Shown here in pieces: positions 42,960 through 55,520 of a stretch of DNA of 64,000 nucleotides (position 1 is the first letter of the stretch; each line of letters begins with the position of its first letter). The notes below the pieces were generated by a model, which saw only the letters and a program-made list of their open reading frames with translations, was not told the DNA's origin and did not search any database. Location: contig CM060202.1 of NCBI GenBank assembly GCA_030562195.1, positions 25,158,317-25,222,316 of the forward strand. Reading direction: 5' to 3'. This stretch comes from Nipponacmea schrenckii. Lineage: Eukaryota > Mollusca > Gastropoda > Lottiidae. The translations under genes were made by a program, and so were the position numbers.

Positions 42960-45900
42960 TAATTATGGATGTCCGGTCTCAATTAGGCGGTGTGTTAAGC
43001 ATTGACGATTTGAAATCAATTCCTAAAATTCCGTCATCAATTTTGTAGGAGGGCGTTATTTCGTTTGATGATGTCTGTGCTTCAGAAGCCAGCAAGAACT
43101 TACACGAAGAGGACTATGCTAAAGTTCAAGCGGAAATGCAATCGCAGATATCTACTTTGCAATTAAATTAGGGGATTTAAAGAATCAGATGCAAGTAAAA
43201 TTGAGCCAAGAGATTTCAAAGCTTCGGAGTTGGAGTCATATATTCGAGGTATATAGACAGAAAAAATTGACTATCAAAATCAATTAGAAGAAGCTCTGTA
43301 TTCTGAGAGAAGGAAATATGATACTGCATTAGATATGCAGCAATCTGAGTTTGATAACAGACTGTTGGAAGCTAAACGAAATCATGGATCTGATAAAGCT
43401 AAAACAGATGTGGTAAATAAATAATTTCGGGCTGAAGTGCGGTCCAAATATGGTGATGTAAATATGGACATAAAGGGGGAATTTCATATAATGGAGAAAG
43501 ATGATAATTGGGAGGGGGGGGGGGCTCTGAGGTTATAATAGGCTTGCACCAAGGGGTATTTACCATAAAAAAACAAATGTCTTATATAACGTCATTGGTA
43601 CAAAGAAAAAATAAGATAAAGCCTTTTTCTGCGTCAAAGGTAATGGTAAACACCGTGCTGGAATTTGTGCCCTGGTAAAAAATGACCTTGTTAATGATAT
43701 TAAACGATTACACTTTAAGTTTGAAGAGTGCATATTTCTTGTATTTTGTGGAGACTATTTTTGATGATACAGTGATATTGTGATTGTAGCACCAGATAAT
43801 TCTACAGTGCATCCTGGTCAATGTGGAATTGTCCTATTGGAAGATAAAATTCAACATGTAATATCAGACCTACCACACTGTGATCTTGTATTATTGGGGG
43901 ACTTCAATGCCAGGACTGCCAATGAACCTAATTATGTTATTCAAGACTCTTCTAAACATTTTTATAGTTTAGACCGTGCAGACTATGTAGCTGATTAATT
44001 TACAAAGCCAAGAAACTCAAAAAACAGTGAAGAAAATAATTATGGATCAAAATTGCTAGAACTCTGCAAAATATTGAACATCCATATTTTAAATGGTAGA
44101 CATATAAATGGTGAAATGGGAGAATACACCAGTGTCTCATATAAGGGAACAAGTGTTGTGGACTATGCAATTGCAGCAACATGTCTGTTTTCTTTATTAT
44201 CTTATTTCCATTATTATTATTTGGTGAAAGGGTGGAATCTGATCACATACCCCTTGCATTAAGTTTAAAAAATAACTTACAAAAAGACGTTAGTCAATCA
44301 TTTGTTATACTAAATTAAAATGGTCAGAGACAGGGTCATATTTATATCAAAATAACATATCAGAAATTGAATTTGAATGTATTGACCTCTCAGCACAGAA
44401 TGTGGAATCAGCTATTGACCGGTTATGTGATTTTATTGTTAGAAAAATAGTTCTCATTTGCTTTCTGGAACTACAAAAACAAATTCAAAACAGGAACAAC
44501 CATTGTGGTTTGATACTGAATGTGTCAAAGCTAAAAATTTAAAATATAAATGGTTGAATAGGTTTAGAAAGACAAATACTGATGAATCATTAAGTTAATA
44601 TGAAGAGGCAGAAAAAGCTTTTAAATTACTATGTCAGTCAAAAGAGCTTCAATATGACTCTGAGCTTTGTAACTCATTACAAAAAAATCTAAACAATCCC
44701 TCATTATTTTGGAAAACGATTAAGAATTATCGAGGAAAATCAAATGTTGATTGTATTCTTAAAATCGAACCAGTTGATTGGGTAGAGTATTTCAGACATC
44801 TTTTGAATGTCAGTTGCCATGCTGATGAAATTGATAATGTTTTACAGGAGGCTCAGAGAGACATTGAAAGCTATCAAAATACAAATACATGTTCATGTGA
44901 AAATTATTGTTTCTTAAATGAGCCCATATCTGATGCAGAGGTTAGACATGCAATAACAAAAATGAAATCTGGGACAACACCTGGACCAGATGGGACCAGA
45001 TTTTCTGAAACAGTGTGTTGAATTCTTTGTCCCTATCCTGAACTACATATATAACGTTGTCTTTGAAAGTGGTCTTTTTCCCGAAAAATGGAGAAGCGGT
45101 TTAATTACACCACTACATAAGAAAGGATCGAAACTAGACTGTAATAATTATCGTGTAATTTTCTTACTAGATAATATAGGTTAAGTCTACACCCCTGTAC
45201 TCAACAATAGGCTAACTGTTTGGTCAAGCTATGAGAATAAATACTCTGAGTCGCAAGCAGATTTTCGGCCTGGATACAGTACAATAGATAATGTTTTTAC
45301 ACTTCAAGCTCTTATATAACAAAACCGCGAGGCAGATTTTACTGCTTCTTTGTTGATTTTAGTAAAGCGTTTGATTCCTTGAACCGAGTGAAATTACTAT
45401 CTCTACTTGTTAACAAAGGTTTTCATGGAAAACTTTTTGTATCACTTCAGAGTATCTATTCAACAGTGTCTGCTAGGGTCAACCTAGGTTCCAAAGTCAC
45501 AGAATCTTTTGAATATTTGACTGGTGTTAGACAGGGATGTATATTTAGCCCCTTATTGTTTTGTTACTATGTCAATCAGATGATACTGATAGATATAGCT
45601 GAAAATTGCGATGTTAATGGCATTTTTACAATCAAGAGGCAAAAGACATTCTTCTATTGCTTTATGCAGATGATCTTACCCTAGTTCCAGACACAGTTGG
45701 AGACTTGAAACAGAAAATAAAATTATTGGCAATATTCTCTTTAAAAATTATAGCTTGAATGTAAGCTTTGATAAAAGTAAAATTATTGTATTCAGAAATG
45801 GGGGAAACATTGAGACATTATGAGAAATGGTTTTATAACGGAAATCAAATTGAAACTGTATCATACTACAACTATTTAGGAGTAAAGTCCCTTACTTTAT

Positions 45901-46000
45901 CTGATCCTGTAGCGCTCAAGGGTGTTGGGAAGGGGAAAGTTATGACTGCAGATATGGCTAATGATGTTCTGATTACTATTTGGAAAACGCAAATGGTGTG
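42960..46000 (+). pseudogene. Degenerate LINE with endonuclease and RT
   Basis: Order fits one non-LTR element: a coiled-coil ORF1-like part (42960-43450), APE endonuclease pieces ('HRAGICALVKNDL' about 43650; 'CDLVLLGDFNARTANE' about 43880; 'ILNGRHINGEMGEYTSV' about 44090; 'GTSVVDYAIA'), then RT pieces ('KSGTTPGPDGT' about 44965; 'PEKWRSGLITPLHKKGS' about 45080; 'NNYR' about 45145; 'VRQGCIFSPLLF' about 45525) and a mutated 'LYADDLTLV' (about 45660). Multiple stops and frameshifts. CR1/Jockey-type group likely; clade not determined. It sits in an IgC intron, antisense to the gene. Confidence 0.75.
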
Positions 46001-46845
46001 AAACATCGTGGTTGCGCCGATAATAGACTCCCTTATCCTTGGCGTAGATCTACTCCATCATTCAGGAGCGAAAATCAATCTCAGAGATCTGACGCTCACC
46101 ATTGGGTAAAAGAATGTCATTTTTGCTCCCTTGGTAACCTCCAAAAACGACAATGTCCAGGTTGCACGTGTTTCATTGCAACGTCATTTAGTTGTGTAAA
46201 CAAACATGGCCGTCGCGCTATTAACGTAAAATTCAAATTTTCATGTCGAATTTTAATATGTAATAAAGTTTCCATTAGCCCAACCCAAAGCCAATCTAAT
46301 ACTCCCAGCCTCATACAAAAATGATTGGCAAGATGCGATAGAACTCAATCGAATTAGGCCTGAGAGTACTGGCCATAGCCGTAGACCCATTTGACCTTCT
46401 TAGTACTTACTCGCTTCAGTTTAAAATTGCAGGTTTATGGATTGTTTAATATTAAGTTTCAAAATACTATACTTTTACTGAAAATTAACTGAATTGAGTG
46501 TAAACTAAACTGTGGTCAACTATCAACATACGGCTCGGGCCTTCTTCTAGATTGGTCTTTATAGTTTCTTTCATTTTCTCAACTTTCCTACTTGTTTACA
46601 TGCGGTCGGGAGTAGCCTAATCACCTCTCCGTTGTTCAATTGTATCTGTGTTCATTAAATTTCATGATTTTGTTGCTTTTCATCGTTAAAGTTGGAATTC
46701 ATGCTAAAATGTTTTATATTTATAGATAAATGAATTGATTTATAAAGATTAAACATAAAATTGAGATAAAAATTGTTTTTTCTTACATTTTGAGAGCGAA
46801 CTATATTCTGACGAAAAGTAAATGGCTATTCCATCAACAAGATCA

Positions 46846-46945
46846 ACTCCTGCGACAAAGGCGGGTAATATGAAATTTTCACGCAAAGAGTAGAATTTGG
46901 TGACAGGTTTTGAAAACGTAAATATAAGCAATAAACGGTCACCCT
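46846..46945 (+). repeat. Direct repeat of 41680-41790
   Basis: See 41680-41790. This copy runs directly into the perfect palindrome at 46945. Confidence 0.75.
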
Positions 46946-47049
46946 ATGGCGGTTATGGTCGTATATCAGGACAAAGGTTGGATGGAAAATTAATCATCAT
47001 TCAATTTTCCATCCAACCTTTGTCCTGATATACGACCATAACCGCCATA
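46945..47049. repeat. Perfect 47-bp inverted repeat, 11-bp loop
   Basis: 46945-46991 is the exact reverse complement of 47003-47049 with loop 'aatcatcattc'. Perfection over 47 bp implies recent origin, by template switching or as an assembly or sequencing fold-back. It directly abuts the minisatellite. Confidence 0.92.
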
Positions 47050-47077
47050 CGGTGACTGTTTATTTCTGAAGTAACTG

Positions 47078-47928
47078 TAACTATACAAGTCAGATCTATA
47101 TTGTGTTCAAGGCTAGAATAAATAGTAATAGAAACTATACAAGTCAGACCTATATTGTATTCGAGGATAGAATAAATAGTATTGTAACTTTACAAGTCAG
47201 ATCTATATTGTGTTCAAGGGTAGAATAAATAGTAATAGAAATTATACAAGTCAGACCTATATTGTGTTCAATGGTAGAATAAATAGTAATAGAAACTATA
47301 CAAGTCGGACCTATATTGTATTAAAGTGTAGAATAAATAGTAATTGTAACTATACAAGTCAGATCTATATTGTATTCAAGTGTAGAATATATACTAATAG
47401 AAACTATACAAGTCAGATCTATATTGTATTTAAGGGTAGAATAAATAGTAATAGAAACTATACAAGTCAGATCTATATTGTATTCAAGGGTAAAATAAAT
47501 AGTTATAGAAACTATACAAGTCAGATCTATATTGTATTCAAGGGTAGAATAAATAGTAATAGAAACTATACAAGTCAGATCTATATTGTATTCAAGGGTA
47601 GAATAAATAGTAATAGAAACGATACAAGTCAGACCTATATTGTGTTCAAGAGTAGAATAAATAGTTATAGAAACTATACAAGTCAGACCTATATTGTATT
47701 CGAGGATAGAATAAATAGTATTGTAACTATACAAGTCAGATCTATATTGTATTCAAGTGTAGAATAAATAGTAATAGAAACTATACAAGTCAGATCTATA
47801 TTGTATTCAAGGGGTATGAAAATTAATCATCATGTCAATTGTAATACTATACAAGTCAGATCTATATTGTATTCAAGGGTAGAATAAATAGTAATAGTAA
47901 CTATACAAGTCAGACCCATATTGTATTT
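47078..47928 (-). repeat. 54-bp minisatellite in IgC intron, block 1
   Basis: About 15-16 units with 'ttcaagggtagaataaatag' and 'aactatacaagtcag'. Reverse orientation relative to arm 1, the same relative to the Ig coding strand. Contains a small insertion near 47810-47845 ('gaaaattaatcatcat') resembling the loop side of the palindrome at 46990. Confidence 0.95.
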
Positions 47929-47949
47929 GCATATATATATATATATATA
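47929..47949. repeat. (AT)n microsatellite separating array blocks
   Basis: About ten AT dinucleotides replace part of a minisatellite unit. Confidence 0.9.
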
Positions 47950-48665
47950 GTATTTGAAACTATACAAGTCAGATCTATATTGTGTTCAAGGGTAGAATAA
48001 ATAGTAATAGAAACTATACAATACGGACCTATATTGTATTCAAGTGTAGAATAAATAGTAATAGAAACTATACAAGTCAGACCTATATTGTATTCAAGGG
48101 TAGAATAAATAGTAATAGAAACTATACAAGTCAGACCTATATTGTATTCAAGGGTAGAATAAATAGTAATAGAAACTATACAAGTCAGACCTATATTGTA
48201 TTCAAGGGTAGAATAAATAGTAATAGAAACTATACAAGTTAGACCTATATTGTGTTCAAGGGTAGAATAAAAAGTAATAGAAACTATACAAGTCAGACCT
48301 ATATTGTATTCAAGGGTAGAATAAATAGTAATAGAAACTATACAAGTCAGACCTATATTGTATTCAAGGGTAGAATAAATAGTAATAGAAACTATACAAG
48401 TTAGACCTATATTGTGTTCAAGGGTAGAATAAATAGTAATAGAAACTATACAAGTCAGACCTATATTGTATTCAAGGGTAGAATAAATAGTAATAGAAAC
48501 TATACAAGTCAGACCTATATTGTGTTCAAGGGTAGAATAAATAGTAATAGAAACTATACAAGTTAGACCTATATTGTGTTCAAGGGTAGAATAAAAAGTA
48601 AATGAAAATATACAAGTCAGACCTATAGTGAATTCAAGGGTAAAATAAATGGTAATTGAAACTAA
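47950..48665 (-). repeat. 54-bp minisatellite in IgC intron, block 2
   Basis: About 13 units, more homogeneous than block 1, with alternating 'tgtattcaag' and 'tgtgttcaag' variants. Lies immediately 3' of the second I-set exon on the coding strand. Long ORFs on both strands are repeat translations. Confidence 0.95.
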
Positions 48666-48763
48666 CAAAAGAAAAGAAAGAATATTGAAGAATACAATAA
48701 AGACCTGCAAGTACAAGAATAGAGAAAGTTTCCACTAAACAAGCCTTATATCTTACTACATAC

Positions 48764-49051
48764 CTCTAACATTTAGGGTAAAACTCTTCTTGACTTCTCC
48801 ATGTATGTTGTTGACCAGACAGACGTAAATACCTTCATGTGAACTGTTGACATTCTCAATTACCAAATCATTTTCAAACGAATTCTCTGTTAATTTAACT
48901 AAACCATTGGATTCAAAGCTTTGATAATCTTTTTCCCATCTTACATTACACTTTGGGTGACACTTAGCTGAACATCTTACTTTCAAATCATCATTTTTAT
49001 TTAAAGTTATCTTCTTTTGATCTGGTTCTAGCTTAACATCCATTGGTTCAA
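48764..49051 (-). CDS. IgC exon: I-set domain, second copy
   Basis: 288-nt phase 1-1 exon, acceptor 'aattttacag', donor 'agag|gtatgt'. Ig residues: 'LKVRCSAKCHPKC', 'VRWEKDY' and 'EGIYVCLVNNIHGE'. Near duplicate of 49659-49372 including flanking intron, so a tandem duplication of about 608 bp. Frame intact. Confidence 0.85.
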
Positions 49052-49249
49052 CTGTAAAATTAGAAGACAATTTTACTAATACAACTTCAATGAAGAAAAC
49101 TTACTTATCAAGAGAACATACTGATATAAATTAGTTGAATCATACAGTCTAAGTAAAATTATCTCTGATATTTATTATAGCCACTTCAGTGGAGTCAAAC
49201 GATTTTTTCTTTTGAAAGCTCGTCAGATTAACCTTTTGACCTAACCGAA

Positions 49250-49312
49250 GACCTATATTGTATTCAAGGGTAGAATAAATAGTAATAGAAACTGTTCAGG
49301 TCAGACCTACCT
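49250..49312 (-). repeat. Single stray 54-bp minisatellite unit
   Basis: One unit with 'tattcaagggtagaataaat' inside the intron between the two I-set exons. It marks the duplication breakpoint: the tandem duplication probably began within the array. Confidence 0.8.
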
Positions 49313-49371
49313 ACTTGGAATAATTTAGATAATATATAAATAATAATAATAATCTATTTGAGTGTACATAC

Positions 49372-49659
49372 CTCTTACATTTAGAGTAAAACCATTTTTG
49401 ACTTCTCCATGAATGTTGTTGACCAGACAGACGTAAATACCTTCATGAGAACTGTTGATATTCTCGATTACCAAATCATTTTCAAACGAATCTTCTGTTA
49501 ATTTAACTAAACCATTGGATTCAAAGCTTTGATAATCTTTTTCCCATCTTATATCACACTTAGGGTTACACTTAGCTGAACATCTTACTTTCAAAACTGC
49601 ATTTTTATTTAAAGTTATCTCCCTTTGATCTGGTTCTAGCTTAACATCCATTGGTGCAA
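49372..49659 (-). CDS. IgC exon: I-set domain, first copy
   Basis: 288-nt phase 1-1 exon between 'aaatttacag' and 'agag|gtatgt'. It starts 'APMDVKLEPDQREITLNK' and keeps all Ig core residues ('VRCSAKCNPKC', 'IRWEKDY', 'EGIYVCLVNNIHGE'). Frame intact. Confidence 0.85.
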
Positions 49660-49699
49660 CTGTAAATTTAGAAGACAATTTTACTAATACAACTTCAAT

Positions 49700-50950
49700 G
49701 AAGATAACTTACTTATCAAGAGAACATACACACATAAATTAGTTGAATCATACAGTCTAATTAAGATTATCTTTTATTTATCATAGCCACTTCAGTGAGT
49801 ATGTTTTTTGGGGTCCAGTACAGAAGTTTGAATTTTCCCCGAAAGAATGGATTGCCCCTCCACAAGAAATCCTGCCATCCGACTTACATAACTAAGAACA
49901 TAATCCACTTCCCCTTTCGGATATATTACCTATTCGATCTATCAAATCTGACTTCGTGCCTGAGTTGTCCCTTTGACCATTATTGACTATTTAAACTCAT
50001 TCCATAGCTACCTTATATACTATTTGCTAAACTCAATCCTCAAGATAGCTAGTGTCATAACCACACGTTATTTTATTATTTTAAAGTCATTTTGTATGTA
50101 TTAATAATTCTCACTTAGTTTCGATTGTAGTAAGACGTAAAATCACGTGATTGAGAGAGAGTTCGGTGTTTGAATTTGGACATGGATAGTTGGCCTATAT
50201 TTCATCCTCAATAAACCAAGTTAAATAATCATCTATACTTTTTAACGAACCTATGGTCACAACAATTCCGCGTCGCCGACAACAACGGACGAAGATGTTA
50301 ACTTCCTTGGAGATGTATTAGTTGTGAATTTTGTGACTTTTGATCAATTTTTCTCAGAAGAAGTTGGAAAACGGAAGTCAATAGGCCTAGACCATGTTAT
50401 TGTTTAGGGAATTTTCGGACAGTGACCTTTGCATGTATCGTTATGTGAATATGGACGTTTATTTTTCATCGGAAACTGTGTATTATTCTACTGGTATACA
50501 GATATTGCAATAGTATAATATTTCGAATATTGTGCGGCTAACATTCAAGTGTTGAGATTTCAGAAGATTTTGGAGCAGTTCGTTGCCTCATACCTACAGA
50601 GCTTGGACATTTTTTGCCATCATCTACGAATCTAAACATCACTACATCTGCACGTGGAACTTTCCAGTTTTGATTACACTAGCTTTGATATCATAAGAAT
50701 TGTTTTTTTTTACTCCTTTCATTTATTTTGTTTATAATTGAAATTTTGTATCAATATTGGCATTTTTGTAAATCTTTGACTGACATTGTATGTGCTGAGC
50801 GTGTGGCTAAAATTTTTTTAATTTTACACCCATCAAGGCCTATTATTGACTTATTGTGTATTCGTTGTGTTGTATGTTTCCATTTTTTCACGTTTAACTT
50901 GCTCTTGTTAAGCTATACTTAGCAGTTTGAGGGATCACATAACAAAATTT
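49700..50950. other. Intronic stretch, possible Gypsy 5' region
   Basis: After the tandem-duplicated flank (to about 49800) I recognise no gene. 50100-50290 may be LTR or leader of the Gypsy element that starts at about 50955, but no second LTR was found to confirm it. Confidence 0.3.
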
Positions 50951-50954
50951 CAAA

Positions 50955-52975
50955 ATGTCTGGACCAGTTAATATAGGTCGGGGCGATAACACACAAGATA
51001 GTGATGAAGAATTAACGGAAAACTCATGGTCTTCAACTTCCACAACAGGAACAAACCAGATTAAGAGAAAAATTGGCATATCTTACTCATAGATCACTAC
51101 ATCCCAGCCTTCATTCAACCCAGTCCCGCATATTCTCCATAATCCCATTAGAGACCATTTGTACATTAATTTCAAAGTTAGAGATTTCACTGGAACATTC
51201 TTAGGACTGTTACTTGAAAAAACATGCCAAAACCAATTGGGAAGCTATGTCAACCGACCTTGAACATGATTATGATGCTATAATTGCTATGCTCAAGGAC
51301 ATATTTGTTGGCCCATTGGATCACCATACTACTGGAATTTTATTCAATGAAGCCAAGATGAAGGACTCTGCAACTTTTGAAGCTTTTGCCCCTCGTTTAC
51401 TTGTTTGGCCAGAGTATATTACGAGTTTGACTATTCCATCACCGAAACTATCGTTTTTGATAAATTTCTTGCTAATATTGCCGACTCGGTACAAAAGTAC
51501 ATTTTTGAACATATGCAGCTTAAACCAAAATTATTGAAATATTTGCCAAAGACAATTCACAATGCCAAATATAAATCCGCTTTGGATAAATATGACAATC
51601 AACCACTACTACTTATCAAACTGTCACAACTAATCGAACTGGAACTGCATCGGTAAATGAGAATTGTGCACCTGATCCAAATCTTATGAAGATATGCCAC
51701 ACTACTCAGGATTATCGAAGGCGTATGCCTCAATCACCTAACCATAGACGTTTTAGTCGTACTCCATCCCCATAGAACACCTATTGAAGTATCACTATCC
51801 GACTTCCGGTAGTGATTACTCTAAACACCAATCCCATATACAACAGTCAAATTCGGATTTGGCCACGCTCTACAACAAACCAAAACCGTGCCTGCAGCAT
51901 TTACCCAGACGACCACTTTTCCAAACCTATCCGTATAACTGCATCTGTTTGTGGACAAATTATCAAATCTTTGTTAGACGGAGAATCAGACGTTTCCCTT
52001 TTACCCATCTCCATATTTCGACAATAACCAAATAGCAGCAAGAATGAATTGAAATCAACTCAACACAAACTTCATGCAGCCAACGTGTCAACGTTTAACG
52101 TTTGTTGTACACTTACCTGTCATGTTTCAAGGCCGATCCAAGCTTCATCGTTCAACATCGAAGATGATTTAGGAGAAAATTGCCTTCATGGTCGGGATTT
52201 TTTAGAAGATCAGGGTATTGTCATAGATTACGAGAAGAGCTAAGAAAAAACTGATGTTATTGTAGGCCGAACTCTAACTCGTGTTAAAAACAAGCGTGCC
52301 ATGCTAATGATGTTAAATTTAGGAAAAGACCATATATGTCTTGATAAAGGAGATCCTATTGCTGGGCTTATCCATTTACCGACGTCTCTACAGTTTACAA
52401 TAATATTGCTCCCAAACCCAAAAATGATTCACTAAATACTAGCTAATTGTCAATGTCTGCCAAAACAGCCCCGGTTCCTCATCTTAACAAAGTACTAGAT
52501 CAAGTGTCCGGTAATAATAACCTTACGGAACATTTGTTGCAGAACTACGAAGATATCTTTGTTAAACCAGATGGAAAACTCAGATTTTGTGATAGAATAC
52601 CACATACTATTGATAATTTTACTGAGCGCCCTATAAGAGAACCACTTCGTCGTATAACACATCATCGGAAAAAGGAAGTGACATGATCGATAAAATGCAT
52701 GAAGACGCCGTATCAGGAAGTCATTACTTTTCCGCTATTGATTATCCCAAGGTTATTTCCAGATTCCTTTAGATTCTGCATCAAAAGAGAAATGTGCATT
52801 TACACCTCTAGATGGTGGTTTGTACCAGTTCCGGATGATGGCTTTCGGACTAGTTAACGCCTTCTGCAACCTTTACCAGACTAATGGAGCTCGTTCTCAA
52901 GGGTTACATTGGCAAATCTGTGTCTTGTATCTTGATGACATTGTCATTTTCTCCAAAACCATTCAACAACATGTT
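50955..52975 (+). pseudogene. Ty3/Gypsy retrotransposon, gag to RT
   Basis: It starts with ATG of 'MSGPVNIGRGDN'. Gag-like pieces follow (51210-51650), then an aspartic-protease block 'IIKSLLDGESDVSLLPISIF' (about 51955-52015; DTGA changed to DGES), 'GENCLHGRDFLEDQGIVIDY' (about 52170-52230), and RT pieces 'YQFRMMAFGLVNA' (about 52820) and 'YLDDIVIFSKT' (about 52930). Frameshifts and stops throughout, so it is inactive. It is broken at 52975 by a LINE tail and resumes at 54202. It lies in an IgC intron, antisense. Confidence 0.8.
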
Positions 52976-54201
52976 TACGCGGCGGCTAAGGCTGCTTTGT
53001 CTCTGCCGGTCTCCCTCTTTTCCTTGCCTTACGCTGACTTTAAGTCGGTGATAAGGACTTTTATTTTGCAACGATGGTAGCAAAAATAGGATGCTACAGA
53101 TACAAACAAACTTCATTCCATCAAACCTGTCTTGGGGGACTGGCCATTCTCCTATTGTGCCAACAGAAGAAATGAAGCTATTTTGTGTCACTCTCGACTT
53201 GGACATACGCACCTTACAAACTGTTATCTGCTCAAGCGAGAGCCTCAACCAGTCTGTGAGCACTGCCAGGTTCGCCTGACAGTGAAACACATTCTTATTG
53301 AGTGCACGCATCTCAAACCAATGAAATCGCAGCACTACCGTGCTAGATCTTTGTTTCAGTTGTTTGCGCAATCTTCTCTTTATGAGAAGGTTGTCGCTTT
53401 TTTTAAAACAGACTAATTTGTATTTTAAATTTTAAAATATATTTTGTGTTAGGTTTGTTTTTGCTATTTTGTTTTTAGCCTATTTTGGGTTACAATTATT
53501 CTGTGATATTGTTTTTAGCATTGTTTTGTTGCCCCTTTTGAGGTTTCTGTGATGATTTTCATTTCAATGTATAAATCCCTTGTAATGATGTTTGTAATTA
53601 TATTGTATTGATTTCAGTTCGGAAAGCTTTTGTTATCTCCCTATTAAAGGTTGTAGCATAAGTTGACTGGACCATGGTCGGGTGTCGTTATTGATTCTTG
53701 ACCATGAGTCACAGTACCAAATTCAATTATCTTTTAGTATAAATTAGAAAGAAGCGTGTTTGACCAATTATTGATCTTAAAACAACGTATTACAAAAGTG
53801 GTCAATAACAGGTCAGGCATGACTCATCGCTACGGCCAGAAAGTATGACCAAATATGGTATGTCTGGGAGGGTCGCTTTCAGGAATAGGGAGATATACAC
53901 GCTGACGAACTTGGAATCAGGGTCTTTTGGTTTTATCTGTCTTTTAGTTATTGTCTGTGAATTGAGTTGTTAGCGTTAGTTTTGTTGGGTTAAATGTATT
54001 ATTTGTTACTACAATAATATAGCTATATTTTAACCCAAAGTTATTTGCTATTATTTCAAACATTACTCAAGACAAGAAGTAGGAGAATTACTAAAGAAAA
54101 ACGTTACACCCTTTTTAGTTTAAATTTTTGCTTTTTGTTTTAAATCGTATTCAGGTGCTATATAGCCCATTTTGGTGCTGATGCACCTTAATATTTTTCA
54201 T
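52976..54201 (+). mobile_element. 5'-truncated LINE tail inserted into Gypsy RT
   Basis: A 1.2-kb insertion flanked by the 14-bp duplication 'ttcaacaacatgtt' (52962-52975 and 54202-54215). Its coding end reads 'AILCHSRLGHTHLTNCYLLK' and 'VCEHCQVRLTVKHILIECTH', ending 'FFKTD' and stop at about 53416. This is the C-terminal region of RNase H-bearing LINEs (Jockey/Nimb type). The rest is 3' UTR. It has kept a nearly clean frame from 53132. Confidence 0.8.
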
Positions 54202-54640
54202 TTCAACAACATGTTCAAGATTTATCGAACGATTACGCACAGTTAATCTGAAATTAAAACCAAGCAAATGTCACTTCGGCGGAATGGAAATCCAATATCT
54301 GGGACACTTAATATCCATAATGGACTTCAACCAGATCCAGCTAAAGTTGAACCAGTTCAAAATTATCCAGTTCCAACATATGTTCCGGATGTCAAAGCAG
54401 ATGTCAAAGCCTTCCTGGGCCTCTCAGGCTATTACCTTCGGTTTATTAAGAACTTCGCAAAAATAAGTAAACCTTTCAATAAACTTACAGCCAAAGGGAG
54501 CCCTTTCAACTGACCAAAGGAATGTCACTCTGCATTCACCCATTTAAAGCTATGTCTACTTAAAGAACCAACAATTCTACGTTTTCCAGACTTTACCAAG
54601 CAGTTCTTGATTAACTCGACACAATTATCACTTAGGCGTT
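54202..54640 (+). pseudogene. Ty3/Gypsy RT, continuation
   Basis: It resumes the interrupted RT: 'KCHFGGMEIQYLGHLIS' (about 54265-54315), then 'DVKAFLGLSGYYLRFIKNFA' (about 54395-54455) and 'KPFNKLTAKGSPF', the RT thumb and connection of Gypsy pol. Truncated at about 54640 without RNase H or integrase. Confidence 0.8.
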
Positions 54641-54999
54641 TTCTACTTTAGATTTAAAAACTTATAGTCAGGAAGGCTTGAGGTCAAATGATATACAGCG
54701 CCTCCTGACGTCATAATGGTGGTATACTAATTTTCTGAAGTTGCATTTTAAGAATATTTTTGGAGATTTGTTATTCTCGATTTTTATTTCAAGATTTGTT
54801 TTTCAAAATTTGTTAAATCCGACAAGTTACTGATTTCGCAGTACAAATGTCCATTTGGGAGTACAAAATGTCGATATTAATAAACAAATGTTTATTGAAG
54901 TCTACAAATGCCGAAATTTCATATCAAATGTTGACAAATCAAACATATTTAAACTTAGGCTTGAGGGAACGCCGGCAAGCCTCGCAAGCGAATACGCCC

Positions 55000-55520
55000 A
55001 CCAGCAGATAGTTAGTGAGCTAAATGGGAATTGTAAAACAAACTTGATATGATAGTTTGATGCAATACTCTACAGACGACAAAAACAGTGTGAAGGGGAG
55101 TATCATCCATATATTTTCACAAAAATACCGATTTAGCGAACAATCATTGTTCCAAGTTTCCAAGTGAATGAACGGACAGACCATAAAAATGAGCCATAAA
55201 GAATTGTGCCCTGTAGTGTGAGCACGATGTAAATGTGAACGAACGGACGGACCATCAAGGCATGATGAAAATGAAATGAAAATAATCCAAGAAGAATTGT
55301 AGTAAGCACTAACATGTGACATGAAAACCACCGATATATCAAAGTTTTAAACGAAATCTCGGAAGAAAATTATCAGATCATTACTTAATTTAATAGTGCA
55401 CATCTTCATAAAGATATCGATACACATACAAACAATCAAAAGAATCCATAGAGAATTGTAGCCTGTAGAGTGAGCGCGAATTGCATCCTATAGGTAATGG
55501 AGTGAAAAAGCTAGGTCAGA
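55000..55520 (-). repeat. Dispersed repeat copies
   Basis: Pieces with 'gaacgaacggacggaccatc', 'gaatgaacggacagaccat' and 'gtagagtgagcgcgaattg', related to the family at 9115-9790. Confidence 0.5.
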
